From Spodoptera frugiperda (Eukaryota > Arthropoda > Insecta > Lepidoptera > Noctuidae), in the NCBI RefSeq assembly GCF_023101765.2, contig NC_064236.1, positions 21,574,571-21,638,570 of the forward strand: 64,000 nucleotides of DNA, read 5' to 3'. Positions within the stretch are counted from its first letter, which is position 1, and each line of letters begins with the position of its first letter. This document shows, piece after piece, positions 36,173 through 45,707 of the stretch. The notes under the pieces are model-generated. The model saw only the letters and a program-made list of their open reading frames with translations, was not told the origin of the DNA and did not search any database. The position numbers and the translations under genes are program-made.

Positions 36173-38920
36173 GCTAAAGAGTGAAAAGCTTTTGTTTTCT
36201 CGCTTTTTTTTCTTTCAATACTTCGCACATTGATAAAAAGAGTGACATTAACCGAAAAAGCTATCTTTTCTGTCGAAGCATTGAAAGTTTAACTAAATAG
36301 TAATTATACATATGGTTTTACCAAACTGTTTTGGAAAGAAAAATGTATTTTCGGGCGGTTAAGAGATGGTACTGCTAACAAAAAAACATATTTTTTCGTA
36401 TAGTGACGGTCTTCTTACTTGTTTGCTGATTACTGATTTTGTGTATAGTACCTAGTACCTACCTATGCTAAAGGTGCGTAACACAAAATTTGTTTGCGTT
36501 AGATACCAAATACCGTATGATATATATATAACATCACGTTTTTTCACCGAAGCAGTACGTAGAGGTACGTAGGTACTCATACTTAATTGGATAAAACGAG
36601 TTTTCACCAGTAATGGTATAAGCTCCATATAATAGGGCTAAAAGTTAGTGTTATGTGATAATGCAGTAGAAACTAGTCTGTTCTCAAATACCGCTTACAA
36701 TAATATTTGAACTATAACCTGGAGTATAACTGAAATACTACACTAATTTAAATGTTGTCTACTTATAAAATTATTAAAAACTCAGTAACATACAGCAGGT
36801 AGCATAAACAACACGTAGGTACACAACATTATTATAATATTGTACCCACAAACTCCACTTAAAACAGAAACAAAGCAACATTAAAATTAAACCCTTTCTC
36901 CAACAGATAGGTTCATAATAAATTCATTGCGAATGACCGAGACAGCGAAATTACATATAACAAACCCACAAAATTAACAATGAAAATAATGTTACATCTA
37001 TTAATCCCCCAAACACCCTATTAACAAGGGCGGGATTCGTATTAAAATGATAAATGGTTCTAATCATCATTTCTTTCTAACCAGCCCCACTAGAGCTGCA
37101 ACCCCTCTCCCAATAAACGAAACGCTCGCGTCCTTACAAGGGTCTGTACACGCTCTGAGGTGTCAAACAAAAATGGTCATTCCTCCCTAAGTTTGGCACA
37201 CAGTGAGTTAACTTTTACAAATTACGAGAGCAATAGAGTGTGTTAGGCAGCTGAGAAAAGAGATGGATTGTTTTACTGATCTGTTTCCTCTTAAAATATT
37301 ATGTTCATTTAAAGTTGGAGTCGAGATGGATGGTCGTCGGTGCTAAGTGCCAGGTAATTGAATGACGTCACATAAATTGAGTGGGATAGCTTTTTCCTTT
37401 TGTTTGAAGAGTTCGCATCGTCTCGGGAAAGTTTTGACGTGCTTCAATAAGTTCTTGTTTTGTCATTTGGCAGGTGTGTGTCTATGAGTGGCGTGATATA
37501 CCTATGATTACATTATTTACCCGACTGAAGGAGGGTTATGTTTTTCGAGAGTATGTATGTTTGTATAATTGTTTAGCATGCTCTGCAGCCTAAACGGCTT
37601 GATAGATTTTGACTTGAGAGGTGTCGTTAACCATTTTACGATTTCAGATTCTCATCATAGCCCTGACAACCTGTATTATAATTTTCTTCAGATTTCAAGT
37701 TAAGACCAGACACGTGTATAAAGTCTTCAGCACCACAACAAAGCGGGAGGTAATTCAACAGCTTCCCTGGTGGTTTGATATCATTAAAATTAAAATTAGA
37801 TTAGCTTTTTCATTTAGGACTCGTTGTTTTTGCCGTAATTATAAAGGGTTGAATATTTGGTGATTAACATGCCACCTAATTCGATAGCTTATGAAATATT
37901 AACGAACATTCCTCGACTAAACTTGGTTTTGTTACGTTTTTGATTGCAGTTCACTCGCCTTCATAATTGCCTTTGGGATAGGGTTGCGGAGAGAGCATTA
38001 TAGGATGTTGCTTTTCTGTGAGCTGCAAATTTCTGTTATAATGTTGGGATCTTTTTGGTTGGTAAACAATGTTGTTTGTAATGTCTTACATGCTACTAAT
38101 TTGTTAAAATGTAGATTGAATTAGCAAGTTGAAAATGACCAAGATCTTAATAATTTCAAAAGTGTAAAGTCGTGAAACAAAATGTCGTATCCACAAAACT
38201 ATCTCTATTCCAAATACTTGACGAAGGCATACGCTTTGACTTTCTCATTCATATACCCAGCCACACACAAAATTATGACCACACAACACTGGCCTTTTTC
38301 ACCCAAAGGGTCAGCGTAATACCCCTTCCCCGTTACCCTGCACGGGTGTAATTCACTCGAAAGTAAAGGGCGAACGGAAGGCATCATGCTGTATCTTCTG
38401 TGTTATTGTTATTGTGATTAAGGGCAGGAGTACCTACAGCCGTCGCACCGTGACAGTTGCCCTCAAATGTGCATTAATATTACAATGGTTGCCACGACCC
38501 GACAAGGTGGTAACTTGTTCGTTGTTACTCTGCACAGCCACCTCGGGAGCCATTCCACAACTTTCTTGGACGACACAGGTGAACTGAAAGTCTTAAGTAT
38601 TGTTTCAGGTGTTACTGTTAATGTAGTTAGTGTGGACACTGCCTATAAGGCACTCTGCCAAAATACTGCGTTTTTGAGGTGCAAACATCTATCGAATCGG
38701 ATGTGGGGTTGGTGGATAAGGAAGTTTTTTTTTTATAAAACTATAAAATCACCTACGTAGTACGTAGTCACTTTGTCGAAGAAAATACACTGTCGTTAAT
38801 TTCCAACACTTACATAAATCTGAACATAACAAATTCAGAAATTACAAACTCTTTTGGCCACTACCTACTACTCTTAGTTGGTACCTACATAGATCTAAAA
38901 ATCAAATAGGTATGTCTTTA
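36173..38920. other. No supported gene; one dispersed repeat fragment
   Basis: At 37518-37620, acccgactgaaggagggtta and the following cggcttgatagattttgac match 40776-40890, so a dispersed repeat is present. A 97-codon frame at 38467-38760 (+) lies in a locally GC-richer patch but shows no domain and has no splice partners that I can identify. The rest is featureless. Confidence 0.4.
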
Positions 38921-38945
38921 CTCTCTCTCTCTCTCTTTCTCTCTT
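38921..38945. repeat. CT microsatellite
   Basis: An almost pure (CT)n run of about 25 bases, with one TTT interruption. Confidence 0.85.
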
Positions 38946-39122
38946 ATTTATCCTACTTAGTAATCAATTAGAGGTATAATGACTTATATATTTAGACTTA
39001 CATACAAAATATGGTACTACTTACAACATAAAATTTCATACATTCGCAACATGTTACTTATAGTTTGTGGATTAAAGAAACAGATACGCGTCTAGCTAGT
39101 TAATTAGATCAACAGTTCCAAC

Positions 39123-39362
39123 CATAGGCGTAGCCAGGTTTTAGGTGCAAGAAAGTCGACCCATTAAATGTGAGACCAAAAAAAAACAATTTTTTGTAAT
39201 ATGTATGTAATAAACAGATTCATAGGTAGTCTTGGAGACCTTTGCCAAACAGGGGATGTACTATGCTAACTAGAAAAATAACGCTCTGTAATGTCTAGGT
39301 ACGCATTTTTCGGGGGGGGGGGGGGGTTTGAACCCCCAAACCCCCCCCTGGCTACGCCTATG
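39123..39362. mobile_element. 240-bp hAT-type MITE with a 15-G run
   Basis: The termini are perfect 16-bp inverted repeats (cataggcgtagccagg / its complement), flanked by the 8-bp duplication gttccaac at 39115-39122 and 39363-39370. An 8-bp duplication is typical of hAT elements. It is non-coding. Near its right end it has a run of 15 G (39312-39326), then tttgaaccccc and a run of C, so G-rich and C-rich tracts can pair in a hairpin. Confidence 0.85.
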
Positions 39363-39370
39363 GTTCCAAC

Positions 39371-39903
39371 TACAATTCCTTAGATTCTTACCATACACAT
39401 TGGAACTAGAAAACCAACACAATTCCATAAAAAAACTAATCAACACGAAAAGATAACGACCCAAAATCTAAGTCCAATCAAATAGACCACTGTCAATTGC
39501 AAGTCACCAGTCGACCCGTCCCAGAAGATACATTACAGTGAATTGTAAAATTAAATTAATGCAGTGCGACCCCCACAAGTACCAACTAATCGGCATCCTA
39601 CGGTCTCTATAAAATCACATTAAGTTCCTGTGTGCACGCCTTGGAGCCACTGTGGGATGAGGCTGCTGTAAATTATACTGGAACTGCCCAAATACACGCT
39701 CTTTGTACAGTTGTGTGATGTTTGGTTAGGCTTAAAATTATTTCTTTAACACATTGAACGCCGTGGTGGTCACCGGTTACCGACGTTAGCAGAGGATTTG
39801 CCTTCAACAGTTTTCTATTGGCAGTCAAAGACTTAAAGATATTTTATTTTATTTTATTAGTAATATAAACAACACTATTCATATTAGTTTTTAAACACTA
39901 TCA
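39371..39903. other. Non-coding stretch, nothing recognised
   Basis: No coding or repeat signature. One short TTTTA microsatellite-like run lies at about 39840-39862. Confidence 0.4.
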
Positions 39904-40050
39904 TTAGAACTTGAGATGGGATATTTACCATCTTTATTTATGTCGATGAGTTTCCGATATTTCGGCACTGTTGCAAGCGCCATGAATTTATTCATAACTA
40001 TGACGAGCATACAAATAAACATGGTAAATATCGCGTTTCAAGTTCTAATT
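39904..40050 (-). mobile_element. MITE X, copy 2
   Basis: The imperfect inverted ends tagaacttgag… and …tcaagttctaat enclose gatatttaccat and atggtaaatatc, and the centre ggcactgttgcaagcgccat is the reverse complement of copy 1's centre. A Helitron fragment follows at 40070-40130 (tccgtccgcgcggatgacgg). Confidence 0.7.
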
Positions 40051-40130
40051 ATAATTATACATTTTCAAGTCCGTCCGCGCGGATGACGGTCTTCGCGTGA
40101 ATGTTTTATTTCTCCATTTTGAGCACTCTT

Positions 40131-40775
40131 TGATCCGACAGACAAACTTGTATATAGTTTTTCGGACTGTACACTAGTTTATATTATCAGTTTCAATAAG
40201 CTATTTCACAGTTACTAGTTAAAATACAGGAATACTCTTACAAAACGCATTAATGGTAGAAGGGTTCAGTAAGTTTATCAATTTACGAAAATGTGGACGT
40301 AAAATATTACAATTTATCTCCCGTTTAGAATCCTACGAAAGTTTATAAACTTTCTAGTAAATTTATAAACTTACGGATCTTGTTATTTTCCGGGACATAT
40401 ATAGATTACTTTAAAAATATTTCCGATATTTTTGTTTACATTTCATCCAATATTTTTTATTATTAAAATAATAGGTAAGTATCTCCCTCGTGCCACTTCC
40501 AGTTAGCTATAAAACATTCTCACCCATCGTCTGCACACGTTTTTACAGATTAAAAATGTAATTAATTTTTTACAGCTTGCTCTATTGGCTTGTGCAAATG
40601 CTGTTGTTTTTAGGACGCGTACCAAAGGACCAAAGGGTTACGATTATAGGGTCTTATCCGTAGTTTGCCGTGCCATGATTAGTGTACTTTAGATTTTGAA
40701 GGACTTTTGCGTTGAGTTTCTGCTTCTTCTTTATTTTTAATACTTAGCCCCACGTTAGTATTTCCTGCATAGTTT
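40131..40775. other. Non-coding stretch, nothing recognised
   Basis: Low-GC sequence. A local repetition of gtttataaac/ttataaactt words occurs at 40340-40375, with no larger structure. Confidence 0.4.
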
Positions 40776-41095
40776 TTACCCGACTGCCAAGGAAGGGTTA
40801 TGTTTTTCGCGCGTATCTTGTATGTATGAGCCTAATATTCTTTATTACCTCATTTCTTCGAAACGGCTTGATGGATTTCGACAATCAGGGTATCGTTGGA
40901 TTCGTCTTAATTACCCAAGTGTTCTTAGATATGTGACGTAAAACAAAAACCAACATGGCGGCCGTGAGGCGCCCTAGATAGGAGTAAAAAAAAAATTTTT
41001 TTTTATTTGCTACAATATGGGTATCAAATTAAAGAGCTCATCATGAGATGATGTCACTGACATATAGAAAAAGAAATACTATGTGCAATTATGTT
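40776..41095 (+). repeat. Dispersed repeat G
   Basis: It begins with ttacccgactgccaaggaag and continues with ggttatgtttttcgcgcg, cggcttgatggatttcgac and aacatggcggccgtgagg. The first part is shared with 37518-37620. No ends or duplications could be fixed. Confidence 0.5.
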
Positions 41096-41230
41096 CTTTA
41101 TTATCCAAACTAAATACTCGTATAGGTACTACGCGACGCGATTTACTAGCGGTGTCTGAACTTAAAAGTGAAAAGTGATAATAAAAGTACGTCTTAATTA
41201 TTTATAATGAATTTATTTATAAATAAAGGA

Positions 41231-42154
41231 CTAGCGACCCGCCCTCGCTTTGCTGAACGTTAAATAAGGAATCTATCTACATAGTCGTTTACCTATAGCC
41301 CATGCGACGCGTCAACTGTAAAGACCGTTTTTTGTCTAAAACTAGTAGAAATTTTGAAACAGTGTAAAGAGCAAATTTTATCTTCATTTAATGTAGAAAA
41401 TTAATAGACTATTTAAAAGGATAAGGATTAATACTATTACGGACAAAAACCCCTCACAATAAAAGATCCAAAAAAATATTAAATAGTCCACACGACGAAA
41501 ATTCTTTTAAAGAATTAGACCGTTTACGAAATTTGTAAATAGTAAATTTTACTGCCCTTAATCCTTCTTCTTTTTCTAATTCCTTTACTCTCTTTGTGTT
41601 ACGCAATCAATCTAAAATAACTGGATCGACGTGTGTTATTTTTTTATTATCTTGGTATTGGAAGTAGTTCTCTCGTGTCGCGGGTGAAATCTTGAGAAAC
41701 ACATAGCCGTATTATAACTACTAGTGGTCGCCTAGTGGTCGAAATTCGACCATATACGATTTAATTTACAATACCACTTAACATACGTTCAAGGATAATT
41801 TGTATTTAACGAATTGCTATTAGTTTTGTAAAATTCAAATTAATATATTCCGGCGCATCATGAATAACCAAACCTCCTTCAATTATAAACCTCTTTTCAT
41901 ATGAGACGTGAGAATACCATCGCAATGTCTATCGATTTTGACGTTTTGTCAAATACGATCAGATACTATGCATGTGTGTGTAATGTTTTATTTATTGATT
42001 TAATGTACTTTATAAGCATTATTTTTGAAAAATATTAACGTTCCGCAATTCTCCTACACATAAACTATAAGTGTACCAAATTTTATGCTCCAACGTCCGC
42101 GCAATTTTCGTAAAAACTGTTACATAGTTTTTGCTTCACGTATTAATATATAGA
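41231..42154 (-). mobile_element. 924-bp Helitron, apparently full length
   Basis: On the minus strand it starts TCTATATATTAATACGTGAA (42154 downward) and ends GGCGGGTCGCTAG (41231). The 5' flank is A (42155 complement) and the 3' flank T (41230 complement). It is non-coding. Its 5' end stops one base short of the terminal-inverted-repeat element at 42156. Confidence 0.75.
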
Positions 42155-42155
42155 T

Positions 42156-42930
42156 ACCTAATGCGCTCTAACAAGGTGCGGCTGACAGATGCCAGTATGA
42201 CGTTGACGTCTCTCTTTAGGGATGGACATTAGAAAAATCTTTTTTTATCGCTATCGATACTCGCAGCATACATTTAATTCTCTTGAATTTTTTTATTAAA
42301 TGTGTGTGTTATTTAGTTGTGCAGTCTAACTACGTGTATATACTTGTCAAAATAAATATTTTATGACCGAGCCCTGAGGTGTTTCAGAGTTACAGTTTTA
42401 CAAAACCGTGAAGAAAACAAGGATATATTAGTTTGTATATGTTAGATTAAGTACCACCACGCATTATCAATGGCGCCGGAAATGTCTAGAAAAATGCCTA
42501 CTACATATTTCTGCTCAGATAATGTCACTGTGGTTTGGGCAGAGAGAGCCGCGTCTACAGTGGATTTACCCACATAATTAAAGGTTTTTTAAGAATTATA
42601 ATTGAACGACGCACGATTTTCGTTTTTTATTCTAAAAAAACATCGACTACCTATCCATCGTAGCCGTACATCCCATCACTAAAAACGACTATGGCTTTAC
42701 GTTATACGCATAACACTTTACTTTATTTTTCATTTCATTAGATTTTAATTGAATACTAGAACATTCCGGTTGGTTTTAATTTAATTAACTACGCATCCGA
42801 ATGATTTAACATAATACGAATGTGATACAGCTAAAATATTAAAGCATAATTTTTAAATCGCAGCAACTGTCAAGAGTGATACGAATCGTTACTGAATCTG
42901 TCAGCCGCACCTTGTTAGAGCGTATTAGGT
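42156..42930. mobile_element. 775-bp non-autonomous DNA transposon
   Basis: The ends are 35-bp inverted repeats with one mismatch: 42156-42190 (acctaatgcgctctaacaag…) and 42896-42930. There is no ORF inside. No convincing target duplication is visible, so I do not assign a superfamily. Confidence 0.75.
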
Positions 42931-42975
42931 TATAACTAAAAAGTGTTAAATAAAAATAAATAAATTAAAAAAATT

Positions 42976-43236
42976 AAAAAACCCGACTGCATAAAAAACA
43001 CTTTAAATAAAAACTGAAAAGTAAAAAACAAGCTTAGTCTAAAAGTGTAAAAATAATAATCTTATGCGAAACATAATTGAGTGTAACAGTCGGGACCCAT
43101 TAAATAAACTAGACTAAAATCATTCAATATGGGTCCCGACTGTTGCACTCAATTATGTTTCGCATAAGAGACTAAGCTTGTTTTTTACTTTTCAGTTTTT
43201 ATTTAAAGTGTTTTTTATGCAGTCGGGTTTTTTTTT
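42976..43236. mobile_element. Long hairpin element (about 260 bp)
   Basis: The left arm begins aaaaaacccgactgcataaa and the right arm ends in its complement, then a T run. The pairing continues through caagcttagtct/agactaagcttg and cttatgcgaaacataattga/its complement up to gtcgggaccca, with a loop of about 30 bases. The left arm has about 20 extra bases near 43042. Transcribed from either strand, it would form a nearly perfect stem of roughly 105 bp. Confidence 0.85.
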
Positions 43237-43380
43237 AAGGGGAAAAATCATCCAATGGCTGTGTTTCAGACTCTTAGTTCTTACTGATTAAAACCACCCC
43301 GTTCCTACTCTTGCTTTTTGAGCCGCAGCCCCGTTAAACCCGGTAGTCTGCAGCTCCGGATTTCTTCTACATAGTGGGTG
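43237..43380 (+). repeat. Dispersed repeat E, copy
   Basis: aaaatcatccaatggct, then aaaccaccccgttcctactc and ttaaacccggtagtctgcag, with an internal deletion relative to 10871-11130. Confidence 0.6.
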
Positions 43381-43490
43381 CATTTATAAATATACAAATT
43401 CACATGCACATGACACGACTACCAAATCGAGCCCGTCACACAGCAGCCGGTTGTCCGAATGTCCAGCCGCTGAGCCAACCATGCTGTTAA
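43365..43490 (-). mobile_element. Diverged SINE B relative
   Basis: gtgggtgcatttataaatat and cacatgcacatgacacgac match the middle of the SINE at 35752-35940. aaatcgagcccgtc keeps part of the B box region, followed by a degraded tRNA-like head. Confidence 0.5.
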
Positions 43491-43589
43491 AGATTGAAAT
43501 TATTGACTTATGTAAACGGGTAAATTCAGAAACAAAACCAGTTGTATCGTTATACAAAAGACAAAGAGTACTTACGTCTTTTTGAGGGA

Positions 43590-43715
43590 TCAGGGGACAA
43601 TCATCCAATGGCTTCTCCCACCTTGGGCGAGGCGAGAGGAAGTCTAAAAACCACCCAGTTCCTACTCCTGCTTTGAGCCCCGGTAACATTTTACATTGTC
43701 CGCAGCTCCGGAACC
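43590..43715 (+). repeat. Dispersed repeat E, copy
   Basis: caatcatccaatggcttctc, then ccttgggcgaggcgagagga and ctactcctgctttgagcccc. The copy is internally shortened. Confidence 0.65.
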
Positions 43716-43799
43716 AAAGAGTACAAGCCATTGTGATTGGCATTTTATTGTATATGACAAGTCGTTTGACAATCGAGACTTGAGGAGGACTCGATACCT

Positions 43800-43965
43800 T
43801 TTTTTATGGGGGGAAAATCATCCAATGACTTCTCTCGCCTTGGGCGAGGCGAGAGGGAGAGTCAAGTTCTTACTGACTAAAAACCACCCCGTTCCTACTT
43901 CTGCCCTTCGAGCCGGATCTCCAGTAAATCCGCTAAGTAGGTAGTCCACATCAGGACTCGATACG
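43800..43965 (+). repeat. Dispersed repeat E, copy
   Basis: ttttatggggggaaaatcat, then cgccttgggcgaggcgagag and accaccccgttcctacttct. With the two preceding copies it makes three head-to-tail copies within 730 bp. Confidence 0.7.
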
Positions 43966-45583
43966 TAGGTACATGGCGAATAATAATAAAAAATAGCTTT
44001 TATTAATTATGTGTGTCATGTATCATAATGTCAACTAGCTTATGAAGTTACCACGTAGCTACAATGTACAGAACGTACAGGACTGCAGTGCACAAACAAA
44101 CAAACTCTTTCAGCTTTATATACAAAGTATAGTAAAACAACGTTTTCATGAAATTACCTCCTGGAACTTGGCCTCCAGTTTCTTGTTGGCAGAACTTGCT
44201 TGATATTACGTACGGTGGCAAAAACTGGTGGTACTTACGTGAAATAAAAATAAAACTAACAATCTTTATTAATTTACTATTTCACAAATAGCAAAAAAAA
44301 AATCATTGAAAAATTTGTGTTCATGAAATCTAAACAAATCTAGTTTTATGTGTTCCGTGAAGCAAGACATATTTTTCATTAAAGACCAGTAGCGCCATCT
44401 TCATGTGGAAATCGACTACTAACCACTCACTTTCCGACACTAAGATTTTATTCTGTTACCGTACCTGAATGCTTTCACTTACATCCCTTCCGTGTTTTTT
44501 AAAATATTAATCATGGTTGAGGATAAAATGTATTAAAGCTATAGTAAAAGTATATCTTGAAAAAAAAGAATCTGATGCGGTGAAAGCTGGAACTAAAAAT
44601 CGATGACTTCGGAAATATTGTTTCACTTGTAAATTCTGTGTCAACAGTAAGTACATTACCTTTATATGCGTTTTAATAGATTTCATTAAAATAAAAAAAC
44701 TTGTGTTGTTTAATTAACCATTTAAAATTACGCAACACAAGTTGTTAATGCGATACTAGCGATATCAATTAATCCATAGTCTTTTTTCAAAGCTATACCT
44801 ACATTATATAATTTTCTTTTACATCGTACCGGTACGTATAGAACAAGAGTAAGGATCATTTTCACACGTTTTGGCGCTGCCGAACAAAATTCTGTTAGTG
44901 CTCTTCGCGGCTCCGACAACATCGTCGGTCAGTCGTCAGTTCTTCGATATTATAAAAGTATGTGGTCTGCTCATTGGCACTGTTGCAGACTAGTATTTTG
45001 GCCCATTTTGAGCGTACCCAGCTTTCTCCATCGCTTACTGGGCGACTAGTCTCTCTAGGATGAATTCATAGATTTCATGTAAGTAAGTACCTACCTTACG
45101 TGTATTTTATTATTTATTCAGGAAGTATTACTGTTTTATGGATACTAATCAGCAGTAAGGAAATATATACCTAAATATTTTTATTACTATCAGAGAATCT
45201 TCAGGAACAAGGCTCTTTATTGTTATAAAGCTTGATCTACTAAACGGTTTCAATAGTGACTACAAGAGACATCTGTTTGACGGAGTCATAACATACATAG
45301 AATACAGAGGGACACCTCCAGACAGGAATAATACGCCACTTACCAAGGACATCAAAACATGTAGCGTCATCTGTGGACATAATTTCAATAACTTTCAACT
45401 TCAAAATGGAAAGATTTCACTGGTATAAAAAATATACCACGCTTTAATTTCAATTGAAATTAAATTGTTAAAAGCAAAATATATTAAAGTTATAATATTA
45501 AATTTGCAATCCGTACTTTTCGCGATATTTATGTGCACAATATTTTATTGATCTGGTAACATTCTGTAAGTAACTTTCACAAA
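43966..45583. other. Upstream region of TMEM9; no gene found
   Basis: It holds a Helitron 5'-end fragment at 44092-44125 (acaaacaaactctttcagct), and two matches to the AGCGYCATCT word at 44391 and 45364. The 64-codon minus frame at 44728-44922 has no motif. The promoter of TMEM9 should lie near the 3' end of this stretch, but I can point to no TATA box. Confidence 0.4.
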
Positions 45584-45613
45584 ATGGCCGCTAATTCTGT
45601 TGTGAAGTATTGA
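45584..45613 (+). promoter_or_regulatory. Possible short uORF ahead of TMEM9
   Basis: An ATG in good context (aaaATGG) opens a 9-codon frame ending at TGA, 94 bp before the TMEM9 start. It matters only if transcription starts upstream of 45584, which the sequence does not tell. Confidence 0.3.
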
Positions 45614-45707
45614 TCACTATACTAGTCAGATTATTAAAGTCCCTTCGTCACTGTAATGTCATATTTTGTTGTTGTAAGTGTTTAATTGGTTTGTGTTGAG
45701 AATCAAA

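Noticed and set aside
38467..38760. 97-codon plus frame as a host gene
   Set aside because: It starts with ATG and is somewhat GC-richer, but no family, signal peptide or splice partner was recognised, so I did not list it as a gene.
43384..43944. 119-codon minus and 82-codon plus frames
   Set aside because: They cross repeat E copies and a SINE relative; the translated phrases match the repeat, not a host protein.
44940..45010. TATA-like promoter (tattataaaag) upstream of TMEM9
   Set aside because: It is 750 bp from the start codon with no initiator or exon evidence, and AT-rich words of this kind are common throughout the window.
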